Shown in pieces: positions 26,654 to 35,209 of a stretch of 64,000 nucleotides of DNA. The position numbers and the translations under genes are program-made. Source of the DNA: Paraburkholderia panacisoli (GTDB taxonomy: Bacteria; Pseudomonadota; Gammaproteobacteria; Burkholderiales; Burkholderiaceae). The stretch spans positions 1-64,000 of the forward strand of contig NZ_VTUZ01000034.1 in NCBI RefSeq assembly GCF_008369935.1. Reading direction: 5' to 3'. Each line of letters starts with the position of its first letter. Position 1 is the stretch's first letter. The notes below the pieces were generated by a model. It ran no database searches. It was not told the DNA's origin and saw only the letters and a list, made by a program, of their open reading frames with translations.

Positions 26654-27826
26654 ATGAAAAGAATCCCTGTAGCCCTCGCCGTATCCGCTGCACTTGCCGC
26701 ATCGGCCGCCCATGCACAGAGTTCGGTCACGCTGTACGGCCTGATCGATGCCGGCCTGATGTATACCAACAACGTCAAGACCTCCGCCACTGCGCACGGC
26801 AGCCTTTTTCAGGCAACCAGCGGCACCATTAACGGCAGCCGGTTCGGTCTGCGCGGCGCCGAGGACCTCGGTGGTGGCCTGAAAGCCATTTTCGTGCTGG
26901 AAAACGGCTTCAACGTGCAAAACGGCAAGCTCGGCCAGAACAGCCGGTTGTTTGGTCGTCAGGCGTTTGTCGGCCTGAGCAGCAGCGATTTCGGTACGGT
27001 GACGCTGGGCCGCCAGTATGACTCGCTGGTGGACTTCGTGGCACCGCTGTCCGGTACAGCCGGTACGTTCGGCGACACGGGCTTCGCGCACCCGTTCGAC
27101 AACGACAATCTGAACCACACGCTGCGGATGAGCAACGCGGTCAAGTACATGAGCAGCAACTATGCAGGCCTGAAATTCGGCGGCCTCTACGCGTTCTCGA
27201 ACAACACTGACTTCACGCTGAATCGTGCTTACAGCGCGGGCGCAAGCTACGAGTTTGGCCCATTCAAGATGGCCGCCGGCTACCTGCAGATCAACGGCAA
27301 CGGCGCGGTCCCCCAGGTGAACACCAGCGGCGCAGTTGACCTCGGCGAAGCGCCTGCCCAGACGGCTGGCTTCAGGTTCGGGGCGAACGTTCAGCGCACG
27401 ATCGGCGCGGGTCTCAACTACACCTTCGGCCCGGCAGTGGTCGGCTTCGTGTATACGAACAGCTTTTATCAGGGTACCCAATCGTTCAACCTCAACAACG
27501 GTTCGCAGCGATTCAACAACTATGAACTGAACGCCAAGTACGCGCTGACACCGGCGATTACGCTGGGCATCACTGACACGTACACCGATGCCCATCTGTC
27601 AGGCGCGTTCAATGCCACCGGTACGCAGTACGGCACGGATCCGAAGTGGAATCAGGTCAACTTGCAAGCTGTCTACGCGTTCTCCAAACGCACGGATGTT
27701 TACGCCGAAGCCATGTATCAGCACGCAATCGGCCAAAACGTTGTCGCCTTCATCAATACGTCGGGTGGCGCGTCGTCGACGGCGAACCAGGTGGTCGGCA
27801 CGGTCGGGTTGCGCACGCGCTTCTAG
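26654..27826 (+). CDS. Gram-negative trimeric porin (Porin_4/OmpC-like)
   Basis: A 16-stranded outer-membrane channel for small hydrophilic solutes. The signal peptide is MKRIPVALAVSAALAASAA with cleavage after AHA. The mature start QSSVTLYGLIDAGL is the hallmark of beta-proteobacterial porins. SRFGLRGAEDLGGGLKAIF and RQAFVGLSSSDFGTVTLGRQ form the first strands and loop L3 region, and the chain ends GTVGLRTRF with the C-terminal Phe needed for BAM insertion. Length 390 is typical. GGAG lies seven bases before the ATG. It is a single gene with a terminator at 28006-28033. Solute preference is unknown; closeness to the aromatic-acid genes hints at, but does not prove, a link. Confidence 0.95.
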   Translation: MKRIPVALAVSAALAASAAHAQSSVTLYGLIDAGLMYTNNVKTSATAHGSLFQATSGTINGSRFGLRGAEDLGGGLKAIFVLENGFNVQNGKLGQNSRLFGRQAFVGLSSSDFGTVTLGRQYDSLVDFVAPLSGTAGTFGDTGFAHPFDNDNLNHTLRMSNAVKYMSSNYAGLKFGGLYAFSNNTDFTLNRAYSAGASYEFGPFKMAAGYLQINGNGAVPQVNTSGAVDLGEAPAQTAGFRFGANVQRTIGAGLNYTFGPAVVGFVYTNSFYQGTQSFNLNNGSQRFNNYELNAKYALTPAITLGITDTYTDAHLSGAFNATGTQYGTDPKWNQVNLQAVYAFSKRTDVYAEAMYQHAIGQNVVAFINTSGGASSTANQVVGTVGLRTRF

Positions 27827-28005
27827 GGAAGCCTGAAACCGAACCGGGTTAGCCCTTTCCCAGGGCGCAACGGCAGTGTGCGCCGGCAAAAGATGTGTCG
27901 GGACTCTCGTCGCTGGTCCAGACCAAACGGCGGTCACGGCGCAGTGAATGCGGAGCGAGAGACCGTGGACACTTGCGCTGAAGCGACTTTCTCCGAGCAA
28001 TATTT

Positions 28006-28033
28006 GGCCCTTCCATCTGGACGGGCCTTTTTT
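28006..28033 (+). terminator. Rho-independent terminator after the porin
   Basis: GGCCCTTCC and GGACGGGCC form a nine-base stem with one mismatch and a four-base loop, followed by six T residues on the plus strand (28028-28033). It lies 180 bases after the porin stop, with no gene between. Confidence 0.8.
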
Positions 28034-28245
28034 CGACCGGGCACAGGTGGCGCGCGCCATCGATCCCATACCTAGTTGTCCTGGCATTGCCTAAAGGCAG
28101 TTTGGCCCACGAAATCGGACCTTCACGAGCGAACGATAATGGACCGTTCCTGGCCGGCCGGCTGCGGGCGGGCCATTGAACGCAAGCATCCTGGACGCGC
28201 GCCCGCAGCGGGACGGTTGCGTCGTCGTGAATTTGAATATATCCG

Positions 28246-28657
28246 TCATGGCACACAGGCGCTGATTGCCGCGCGGCTGTGCTTCAGCATGAACGACAGC
28301 TCGCGTTCGCGGAAGATATGCATCAGCGGATTCAGCACCGCGCCGATCCGCGAGCACGCGAGATACGTCAGCGTGAACTGCCACCAGTTCGGCAATTGCA
28401 GGGACACCACGTCGTTGCACCTCACCCCGAGACGGCTGAGGCCGATGGCGATGCGCTCCGCCATCGTCGCCATTTCACGGTACGTGAAACGCGTGTGCGC
28501 CCCGTCTTCCACACGCACCGCACTGAGCGCGATCCGGTCCGGACACTCGGCGACACATGCGTCGAGTTCGTCCGTCGTTGATGGTGCGCTCGCGCCACCA
28601 ACCGTTGGCGATGCTCGCCGCCCGGCGCGGCGCAATCGGAACGGCGTCGAACTCCAT
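28246..28657 (-). pseudogene. aliA: Cyclohexanecarboxylate-CoA ligase-like gene, frameshifted and truncated
   Basis: The first frame (from ATG 28657) reads MEFDAVPIAPRRAASIANGW and RERTIND; near 28570-28578 the frame changes and continues DELDACVAECPDRIALSAV, RFTYREMATMAERIAIGLSR, SLQLPNWWQFTLTYLACSR and NPLMHIFRERELSFMLKHS. This is the start of an AMP-forming acyl-CoA synthetase of the AliA type. It stops about 135 residues in, before any adenylation motif, so it cannot be active. It lies at the end of the badH-badI-aliB group, where an intact ligase would normally activate the acid substrate. Confidence 0.85.
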
Positions 28658-28702
28658 TCGCGTGTCTCCGGTGTTGTTATCGATGCGTGTGCGTGCCTGT
28701 GT

Positions 28703-29854
28703 TCATGCCGGGACCGCTTCGCGCCCCGCGCGTGTGCGGGCGATGATCGTCTTCATGATCTGGGCGGTTCCATCGCCGATCTGGAAACCCAACACGTCGC
28801 GCAGACGCTGTTCCATCGGACCTCGATCGTAGCCGCCATGACCGAACGACAACAGGCATTGATGCACCACGTCATAGGCCAGCTTCGGGCCCCACCACTT
28901 GCACATCGCTGCCTCGGCGGTATGCGGCAGTCCGCGGTCCTTCAGCCACAGCGTTTGCAAACACAACAGCCGCGCGGCTTCGACCTGGGTTTCGAAATCA
29001 GCCAGCGGATGCGACACGCCCTGAAACGCCGACAGTGGCTTGCCAAACGCCTCACGCTGGGCAACGTATTCCCACGTTTCTTCGAGACTGACTTTCGCCA
29101 CTGCGAGCACCTGCAAGCCAATCAGCGCGCGCGAAAAATCGAAGCCCTGCATCACCTGCACGAAGCCTTGTCCTTCATTGCCGAGCAGATGGTCGACGGG
29201 CACGCGCACGTTCTCGAAGAACAACGAGCCACGGCCGATCGCGCGCTGGCCGTGGCAATCGAAGCGGTTGCGGGTAATGCCCGGCAGATCCATCGGCACC
29301 AGCAGCGCCGACACGCCGCGCGCGCCGGACTCCACCGAGCCGGATCGGGCGAACACCACCGCGGCATCGGCCTGGTCGGCTGCGGAGATCGAGGTCTTCT
29401 CGCCATTGAGCACATAGTGGCCGCCGACGCGCTCCATGCGCAGCCGCAGATTCGCGGCGTCCGATCCGCCGCGCGGCTCGGTCAGTGCGATGGCGAAGAG
29501 CGCCTCGCCTTGCGTGAGCTTCTCCAGCCAGGGCCGGGCGATTTCGGGCAACGCATGATGCGCGAGAATCTGCCCATTGAGCGACGCCAGCAGATTGATG
29601 TACGACAGGCTCAGGTCGGCGCGCGCGATCTCTTCATGAATCACACCGGCCGCGAGGCAGCCGAGTCCCTGGCCGCCGTATTGCTCGGGCAGCTCCGGCG
29701 CGATGAACCCCATCTGCCCCATCTCGGCCATGAGCTTGCGGTCGAGTGTGCGGGTCTTGTCGCGTTCAAGGAAGCCCGGTGCCACGCGTCCCTGCGCAAA
29801 ACGCCTGGCGTGTCCGCCAAGCGCGACGAGATCTTCATCGAGGTAGGGGTTCAT
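28703..29854 (-). CDS. aliB: Cyclohexanecarboxyl-CoA dehydrogenase (acyl-CoA dehydrogenase family)
   Basis: A 383-residue FAD enzyme that should oxidise cyclohexanecarboxyl-CoA to cyclohex-1-ene-1-carboxyl-CoA. Seen features are the N-terminal helical domain (ELPEQYGGQGLGCLAAGVI), the flavin-binding ALTEPRGGSDAANLRLRMER and NGEKTSISAADQADAAVVFA, and the C-terminal domain with REAFGKPLSAFQGVSHPLAD and DVLGFQIGDGTAQIMKTIIA. In this subfamily the catalytic base can be Asp or Glu; here GDGTAQ is in the usual late position. AGGAGA lies six bases before the ATG at 29854. It follows badI by 73 bases on the same strand. A glutaryl- or short-chain acyl-CoA dehydrogenase is the alternative, less likely from context. 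Confidence 0.85.
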   Translation of the reverse strand: MNPYLDEDLVALGGHARRFAQGRVAPGFLERDKTRTLDRKLMAEMGQMGFIAPELPEQYGGQGLGCLAAGVIHEEIARADLSLSYINLLASLNGQILAHHALPEIARPWLEKLTQGEALFAIALTEPRGGSDAANLRLRMERVGGHYVLNGEKTSISAADQADAAVVFARSGSVESGARGVSALLVPMDLPGITRNRFDCHGQRAIGRGSLFFENVRVPVDHLLGNEGQGFVQVMQGFDFSRALIGLQVLAVAKVSLEETWEYVAQREAFGKPLSAFQGVSHPLADFETQVEAARLLCLQTLWLKDRGLPHTAEAAMCKWWGPKLAYDVVHQCLLSFGHGGYDRGPMEQRLRDVLGFQIGDGTAQIMKTIIARTRAGREAVPA

Positions 29855-29927
29855 GACGTCTCCTGGATATGACGGCTCCGGCTCGCCATGACGGCGCGCC
29901 AAGGGTCTCTGCTGCTAGGCGGTTGAG

Positions 29928-30710
29928 CTACTTCGCGTACTTGCGGAACTCGGGCTTGCGCTTCTCCTGAAAGGCCTTCACGCCTTCACGCGACTCCTCG
30001 GTGTCGTAGTACAGCTTCAGCGCGTACATACCCATCCCCGCGATACCGGCCTGGTGTGCGGTGTCCATGTTGAACGAGCGCTTGGCGATCGCGATCGCCG
30101 TCGGGCTCATCTCCATGATCTCGTCGCACCACTTCTGCACTTCGGCGTCGAGTTGCTCGTGCGGCACGACCGCGTTGACCAGCCCCATCGCAAGCGCTTC
30201 GGAAGCCGGATAGCGGCGGCACAGATACCAGATCTCGCGCGCCTTCTTCTCGCCGACGACCCGCGCGAGAAAGGCCGTGCCGTACCCCGGATCGACCGAG
30301 CCGACCTTCGGCCCCGCCTGCGCGAACACGGCCTTTTCGGAAGCGATCGTGAAGTCGCAGATCGTGCACAGCACGTTGCCGCCGCCGACCGCGAAACCCT
30401 GCACGCGCGCGATCACCGGCTTGGGCACGTCGCGAATCGCGTTGTGCAGTTCTTCCATCGGCAAGCCGATGGTGCCTCGGCCGTCGTACTGCCCTTCGTG
30501 CGCGGACTGATCGCCGCCCGTGCAGAACGCGCGCTCGCCGGCGCCCGCCAGCACGATCACGCCCACCTCGCGTGAATAGCCGGCACGATTGATCGCGTGG
30601 ATCAGTTCGTCACAGGTGCGGCCGCGAAACGCGTTCATCCGTTCTGGCCGGTTGATCGTGATCCATGCGGCGCCGTTGCGCACTTCGTAAAGAATGTCTT
30701 CGTAGTTCAC
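29928..30710 (-). CDS. badI: 2-Ketocyclohexanecarboxyl-CoA hydrolase
   Basis: A crotonase-family ring-cleaving enzyme that hydrolyses 2-ketocyclohexanecarboxyl-CoA to pimelyl-CoA. The 260 residues match the BadI pattern closely as I recall it: ITINRPERMNAFRGRTCDEL, AFCTGGDQSAHEGQYDGRGT (oxyanion loop), RVQGFAVGGGNVLCTICDFT, GSVDPGYGTAFLARVVGEKK, and the end KSFNMDTAHQAGIAG-like block followed by EKRKPEFRKYAK. The close relative MenB acts on a different substrate; the YGTAFLARVVGEKKAREIWY block and neighbours favour BadI. It starts with GTG, with GAGG eight bases upstream. It lies 33 bases after badH. Confidence 0.93.
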   Translation of the reverse strand: MNYEDILYEVRNGAAWITINRPERMNAFRGRTCDELIHAINRAGYSREVGVIVLAGAGERAFCTGGDQSAHEGQYDGRGTIGLPMEELHNAIRDVPKPVIARVQGFAVGGGNVLCTICDFTIASEKAVFAQAGPKVGSVDPGYGTAFLARVVGEKKAREIWYLCRRYPASEALAMGLVNAVVPHEQLDAEVQKWCDEIMEMSPTAIAIAKRSFNMDTAHQAGIAGMGMYALKLYYDTEESREGVKAFQEKRKPEFRKYAK

Positions 30711-30743
30711 GGTGATTTCCTCGCAGGTCGCAGATGAATGGGT

Positions 30744-31511
30744 TCAGCCGGCCATCGTCAGGCCGCCCGACACGCTCAACACCTGACCGGTGATGAAGCC
30801 CGCGTCGTCGCTGGCGAAGAACACGATCGCGCCAGGCAGGTCGTTAGGCTGGCCGATCCGGCCCAGTGGAATGGAGCGCTGGAACGCTTCCATCAGCTTC
30901 TCGGGATTGGCCGCGCCTTCCTTGTATTCGGCGAACAGCGCCGTATCGGTCGGCCCGGGACACACGACGTTCACCGTGATGCCGTGCCGCGCATGCTCGC
31001 GCGCGATGGTCTTGGAGAACGACACCAGTCCACCTTTGCAGGCCGCGTACACGGCTTCGCCCGACGAGCCGACCCGCGCCGCGTCCGACGCGATGTTGAC
31101 GATGCGCCCCGCCTTGCGCTGCACCATGCCCGGCAGCACCGCGTGATGCATGTGCAAGGCGCCGGTCAGGTTGATCGCAATCAGACGCTCCCATTGAGCC
31201 GGCTCGGTCTTCGTGAACGGCCTGAACACATCCCAGCCCGCGTTGTTGACCAGTATGTCAACGGGGCCGAGCTTCGCCTCGGTTGCCGCAACGGCCGCGT
31301 CGACATCCGCGCGGCTGGTGATGTCGCAACGGATCGCCTGCGCCGTGCCGCCTGCCGCGCAAATCGCATCGGCTACGGTTGCGGCGGCGTCCGCCGACAG
31401 GTCCAGCACCGCAACGCGCGCGCCTTCAGCCGCAAAGCGCCGGCAGGTCGCCCCGCCGATGCCGCCGCCACCACCGGTCACGATGACCGTCTTGCCTTCG
31501 AGTCCTTGCAC
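30744..31511 (-). CDS. badH: 2-Hydroxycyclohexanecarboxyl-CoA dehydrogenase
   Basis: A 255-residue SDR enzyme oxidising 2-hydroxycyclohexanecarboxyl-CoA to the 2-keto form with NAD. Visible are TGGGGGIGGATCRRF (cofactor glycine motif), ILVNNAGWDVFRPFTKTEP, the catalytic Ser in NIASDAARVGSSGE and Tyr-x3-Lys in AVYAACKGGLVSFSKT. The block GWDVFRPFTKTEPAQWERL is typical of BadH rather than of FabG. The GTG start at 31511 has AAGGAG six bases upstream. First gene of a minus-strand group badH-badI-aliB-(aliA), divergent from badR. Confidence 0.93.
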   Translation of the reverse strand: MQGLEGKTVIVTGGGGGIGGATCRRFAAEGARVAVLDLSADAAATVADAICAAGGTAQAIRCDITSRADVDAAVAATEAKLGPVDILVNNAGWDVFRPFTKTEPAQWERLIAINLTGALHMHHAVLPGMVQRKAGRIVNIASDAARVGSSGEAVYAACKGGLVSFSKTIAREHARHGITVNVVCPGPTDTALFAEYKEGAANPEKLMEAFQRSIPLGRIGQPNDLPGAIVFFASDDAGFITGQVLSVSGGLTMAG

Positions 31512-31574
31512 AATCGTCTCCTTCAGTTACCAGGGTTACCATTGGCGCTGGATAAACATCGTCTGCACCGCATA

Positions 31575-31598
31575 TATACGTAAATATATTGACGTATA
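31575..31598. promoter_or_regulatory. Inverted repeat between badH and badR
   Basis: TATACGT, ten-base AT-rich spacer, ACGTATA. The perfect 7-bp arms lie in a very AT-rich patch between the divergent genes, where a MarR-family repressor would be expected to bind. It is 64 bases upstream of badH and 51 bases upstream of badR. Confidence 0.7.
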
Positions 31599-31648
31599 CT
31601 AGGGCGGCACTATGATGAGCACAAGAACGGAAACACCAGGAGAATCCC

Positions 31649-32161
31649 TTGGTCAAAGCGCAAGAAAATGTCACATCCGCGAAACTGGAACTGGCTAACC
31701 GGTTGTTTTTCCGCCTATATCAATGTGCCAACATGTTGCATAAAACAGGCACTCGGGCCGTCGAGGCCGAAGGATTGACGACACAGCAGTGGGCCGTGCT
31801 CGGCGCGCTGTCGCGGCCGGAGGCGGAGAAGGGAATGAGCGTCGGAGACCTGGCGCGTTATCTGATGGTGAGCCGGCAGAATCTGTCCGGCCTGATTAGC
31901 CGGATGGAGCGTGACGGCCATCTGACCGGCACCGCGGACGGCCGGGATCGACGCTCGCGTCTGATCACCATGACCGCGTCAGGCCGCAAGCTGTGGCTGC
32001 ATCAGGCCACGCCGAAGATTCACGGCTATTACGAGCAGGTGCTGGAGAACTTCTCGACCGATGACGTCACCCACACGCTGCATTACCTGCTCAAGCTGCT
32101 AGACAATATGAAGCGTCTCGACGATGCGTCGAGAGAAGCGCATGAAGGTGAGGAAGGGTGA
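31649..32161 (+). CDS. badR: MarR-family regulator of alicyclic acid degradation
   Basis: A 170-residue winged-helix dimer: LANRLFFRLYQCANMLHKTG (dimer helix), LTTQQWAVLGALSRPEAEKG, VGDLARYLMVSRQNLSGLIS (recognition helix), RMERDGHLTGTADGRDRRS (wing). It matches the BadR type, which represses badHI and ali genes and is released by a CoA-ester intermediate in Rhodopseudomonas. The start is TTG at 31649 with AGGAG seven bases upstream and no suitable in-frame ATG. The inverted repeat at 31575-31598 is its likely operator. Confidence 0.85.
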   Translation: MVKAQENVTSAKLELANRLFFRLYQCANMLHKTGTRAVEAEGLTTQQWAVLGALSRPEAEKGMSVGDLARYLMVSRQNLSGLISRMERDGHLTGTADGRDRRSRLITMTASGRKLWLHQATPKIHGYYEQVLENFSTDDVTHTLHYLLKLLDNMKRLDDASREAHEGEEG

Positions 32162-32216
32162 AGCGACGCAGCATGCAGCTGCGCCTTTCTGAAGATGAAG
32201 ACGAGCGCGTTGCGCG

Positions 32217-33437
32217 TCAGGCCGCGTTCAACAATGCGCGCAGGTTTTGCTGCGGATCGCGCCAGACATCGGCCGCAAGACGCGCCCGCTTGTCGACGAG
32301 CATTTTCGCGCTGCGCATCTCGCGCGCCTGGTTGACGGTAATCGCGGCCACCAGTTCGCCATCGTTCAAGCCGAACAACATGAAGCGCGACTCGTCCATC
32401 TGCCCGCGGACAATCCATTCCGGGGCCGCCATATCGCCGGCAAACTGGATGTTCATTCCGCACTGATCAGTCCAGAACCACGGCACGCCGGCTTCGGCCG
32501 GTTCGATTCCCATCATCGCCCGCGCAGCCGTGATCGCCTGGTTCTTCGCGTTCTCCCAGGTTTCCCGCCGGTAAAACCTGCGCGTGAGCCGGTCCCACTG
32601 GCTCGTGGCGTCGCCTGCGGCATAGATCGCCGGATGCGATGTGCGACAGTTTTCGTCGATCAGAATGCCGTTCTCGACGTCCAGACCGGCAGCGCTCGCG
32701 AGGCGTGTGTCCGGCTCGACGCCAATGCCGTAGATGACGGCGTCGCCCGTCACTTGCGCGCCGTCCGACAGCGTCAGGACGATCTCTCCATTTTCACGGC
32801 GCGCGTGCGTAAGCGCGGCGCCCAGGTGCAGCACGACGCCCCGCTCACGATGCACGTTGCACAGGTACTCGTTCAGCACGCCGGGCGAACAGCGGCCCAT
32901 TACCATCGGCGCCTGTTCGATCACAGTGACGTGCGCACCGAGATCGATCGCACTCGAAGCGAGTTCGAGGCCGATGACGCCGCCGCCCACCAGCACCACG
33001 CGTCGTCCGGGCGTTAGAACGGGCCGGAGCTTGCGCGCGTCGTCGAGCGTGCGCAACGTGTAGACATCGTTGCCGAGTCGGTCCAGCAACGGCAGGCGCC
33101 GAACCCGCGCGCCGGTCGCGAGCAGCAGCTTGTCGAACGGCAGTGTCTCGCCGTCGGCCAGCGAAACATGTCTGGCCTCGACGTCGATCGCGCTCACGCG
33201 CGCGCCGAGCCGCAGCTCGATGTTCCGCTCTTCATAGAACCCGTCCGCAAACAGCTGGCAGCGCGCAGTCTCGGGCTGCAGCAACACGTCCTTCGAAAGC
33301 GGCGGCCGTTCGTAGGGCAAATGCGACTCGTCGCCGATCAGCACAACCCGGCCATCGAAGCCGCTCTGGCGCAACTCGGCCGCCGCCATCGCGCCGGCCT
33401 GGCCCGCGCCGACAATCACGATACTCGGCTTGTTCAT
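32217..33437 (-). CDS. hcaD: 3-Phenylpropionate dioxygenase ferredoxin reductase
   Basis: A 406-residue FAD/NADH reductase that passes electrons to the ferredoxin HcaC. Motifs are the FAD GAGQAGAMAAAEL (residues 9-21), ERPPLSKDVLL, LLLATGARVRRLP, the NAD-binding VVLVGGGVIGLELAS (about 145-160) and the second FAD motif HPAIYAAGDATSQWD. AGGAGA lies eight bases before ATG 33437. It is the last gene of the hcaEFCBD operon, 94 bases after hcaB. The stop is close to the convergent badR end. Confidence 0.9.
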   Translation of the reverse strand: MNKPSIVIVGAGQAGAMAAAELRQSGFDGRVVLIGDESHLPYERPPLSKDVLLQPETARCQLFADGFYEERNIELRLGARVSAIDVEARHVSLADGETLPFDKLLLATGARVRRLPLLDRLGNDVYTLRTLDDARKLRPVLTPGRRVVLVGGGVIGLELASSAIDLGAHVTVIEQAPMVMGRCSPGVLNEYLCNVHRERGVVLHLGAALTHARRENGEIVLTLSDGAQVTGDAVIYGIGVEPDTRLASAAGLDVENGILIDENCRTSHPAIYAAGDATSQWDRLTRRFYRRETWENAKNQAITAARAMMGIEPAEAGVPWFWTDQCGMNIQFAGDMAAPEWIVRGQMDESRFMLFGLNDGELVAAITVNQAREMRSAKMLVDKRARLAADVWRDPQQNLRALLNAA

Positions 33438-33531
33438 GGTTCAGTCTCCTGTCCTGTCGCCGGGATCGCACGATAAGGCAACCCGGCGATTCATCTTTGA
33501 TCGGCGCATGCCGCCGCCCGCGCAACCCTGA

Positions 33532-34344
33532 CTAGAGTTGCAGCCCGCCAGCGGCATGGCGAATGCCGCGAATGCCGAGCCCGGCATCGGCATTGATCAT
33601 CACGCCGCTGAGCGTGCGGTTGTTGGCCCGTGACGCGAGCAGCACGAAGGGCCCGGTGAAATCCGCGGTTTGCGGAAAGAACTGCAACGGCAAAATGCTG
33701 GCGATGCCTTCCGGCGTGCGCGAATCCATGATGCGCAAGCCGTCCTGGCCCAACGATGCCGGCCCCCGCAGATCGCTCGCCATGCCGCACGGGCCGACGC
33801 CGTTCACCCGTACCTTCGGCGCCAGTTCGTAAGCCAGTTCGCGGATCAGCCCGGTTGCGGCGTGCTTGCTGGCCGTATACAACGGGCCGCCGCCGCCCGG
33901 ATAGAACGACGAATTGGACAGCGTAAAAATGATGCTGCCTTGCGAAGCGATCAGCGCCGGCGCGGCAGCCTTCGCACCCAGCAGATAACCTTTGACGTTG
34001 ATCGAGAACAGCTCGTCGAAACCGTTGTCCAGTTGCTCAGGCGTCAGGTCCATCAAACTTGCGGCGTGGTCCCAGACCGCGGCGTTGCCGACGAAACAGT
34101 CGAGCTTGCCGAACCGTTCGACTGCCGCCGCCACGGCACGCGCATTGTCGTCATAGCGGCGCACGTCGCCTTGAACCGCGACCACGGCAGCGCCGAAGCG
34201 CGAGCGCAACGCGTCTACTTTCTCCGCTGACCGTTCGAGCACGGCGACCTGTGCGCCCTCTTCCAGAAAGCGTTCGACCAACGCCAGCCCCAGCCCCGAA
34301 CCGGCGCCGGTAATCAGTGCGACTTCGTTTTCGAGCCAGTTCAC
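33532..34344 (-). CDS. hcaB: 3-Phenylpropionate-dihydrodiol/cinnamate-dihydrodiol dehydrogenase
   Basis: A 270-residue SDR enzyme that re-aromatises the cis-dihydrodiol to the catechol-type product with NAD. Motifs are LITGAGSGLGLALVERF, DCFVGNAAVWDHAASLMDL, the catalytic Ser in LSNSSFYPGGGG and Tyr-x3-Lys in LYTASKHAATGLIREL. The GNAAVWD block is typical of aryl dihydrodiol dehydrogenases. I start at GTG 34344: GGAGG lies seven bases upstream and the GTGA overlaps the hcaC stop, as in a coupled operon. A longer upstream frame is only overlap with hcaC. Confidence 0.92.
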   Translation of the reverse strand: MNWLENEVALITGAGSGLGLALVERFLEEGAQVAVLERSAEKVDALRSRFGAAVVAVQGDVRRYDDNARAVAAAVERFGKLDCFVGNAAVWDHAASLMDLTPEQLDNGFDELFSINVKGYLLGAKAAAPALIASQGSIIFTLSNSSFYPGGGGPLYTASKHAATGLIRELAYELAPKVRVNGVGPCGMASDLRGPASLGQDGLRIMDSRTPEGIASILPLQFFPQTADFTGPFVLLASRANNRTLSGVMINADAGLGIRGIRHAAGGLQL

Positions 34345-34664
34345 AGCACGGCCTCCGGAAGATCCACATAGATCGCATCGCCATCCACGACGACGGGGTA
34401 CGTGGCAAGCGGTTCGGTGGCCGGCTGGCACAGGGCCGTACCGGTCTTCAAACAGAAGCGCGCCGCGTGCAGCGGACATTCGACCGTGCCGTCATCCTCG
34501 ATATATCCGTCGGACATCGAAGCATTGCCATGACTACACCGGTCGCTGACGGCATAGAGGCTGCCACCGGAGTTCACCACGGCGATGGCAAGCGACGCCT
34601 GCTCGAGCTTGATGGCTTCGCCTTCACCCAACGAGCCGTTCTGACATACAAAAATGCGAGCCAT
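34341..34664 (-). CDS. hcaC: 3-Phenylpropionate dioxygenase Rieske ferredoxin
   Basis: A 107-residue Rieske [2Fe-2S] electron carrier between reductase HcaD and oxygenase HcaEF. Cluster ligands are in DRCSHGNASMSDG (Cys-x-His) and VECPLHAARFCLKTG (Cys-x2-His). The ATG at 34664 is two bases after the hcaF stop and has no clear ribosome site, so translation is probably coupled. It overlaps hcaB by four bases. Confidence 0.95.
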   Translation of the reverse strand: MARIFVCQNGSLGEGEAIKLEQASLAIAVVNSGGSLYAVSDRCSHGNASMSDGYIEDDGTVECPLHAARFCLKTGTALCQPATEPLATYPVVVDGDAIYVDLPEAVL

Positions 34665-34666
34665 GA

Positions 34667-35209
34667 TTAGAAAAACACACTGAGGTTATGGGAGGTCAGC
34701 ACGACCTGATCGAGCACGATCTCGCGTCGGCAGAGTTGCCAGCCGCGGGCGTCGCCGCTCCGGCGCACGCGGTCGTGCCGTACGCCTGCGTAGAAGGTCT
34801 CGTCGCGTTCTTTCTGCGCGCGATACAGGATGTAGTTCAGGCGCACGTCGAACTCGTCGTCGCGTTCGCCTTGCAGCACCTGAACATTGGTCACGAGGTG
34901 ACGGGTGCGTGAGGGCGGCTCTTCCGCCCATGCCATGCCTGTTTCGAGACGCGCCACGCGGCGTTCGAGTTGCTGCCAGGTATCGTTGAAGATCCATGTC
35001 GAGGGTGGCTGCACGCTGCGGCGACGGTCACGCGTTTGCGCGTTGGTCACGGTCCGCATGGTGTAGCTGATGTCTTCCGACAGCAGCGCCAGCCAGTCGC
35101 GAAAGCGCCAGTCGTCGAGCAAGGCCGCCTCGTGATACAGGAACTGCGTGATCTCGTGATGCAGCGCGAGCGGCACGTCGTCGCGACGGATATCGGTGTC
35201 GAGACTCAC
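34667..35209 (-). CDS. hcaF: 3-Phenylpropionate/cinnamate dioxygenase beta subunit
   Basis: The 180-residue structural small subunit of the terminal oxygenase (NTF2-like cone fold): HHEITQFLYHEAALLDDWRF, WLALLSEDISYTMRTVTN, PSRTRHLVTNVQVLQGERDD and RLNYILYRAQKERDETFYAG. I start at GTG 35209, which overlaps the hcaE stop as GTGA and has AGGAGGTGA just upstream; a longer frame is overlap with hcaE. Beta subunits have no metal ligands; it supports an alpha3beta3 hexamer. Confidence 0.93.
   Translation of the reverse strand: MSLDTDIRRDDVPLALHHEITQFLYHEAALLDDWRFRDWLALLSEDISYTMRTVTNAQTRDRRRSVQPPSTWIFNDTWQQLERRVARLETGMAWAEEPPSRTRHLVTNVQVLQGERDDEFDVRLNYILYRAQKERDETFYAGVRHDRVRRSGDARGWQLCRREIVLDQVVLTSHNLSVFF

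Noticed and set aside
28076..29872. 598-codon plus-strand open frame
   Set aside because: Antisense to aliB and the aliA remnant; Arg/His-rich composition typical of high-GC shadows.
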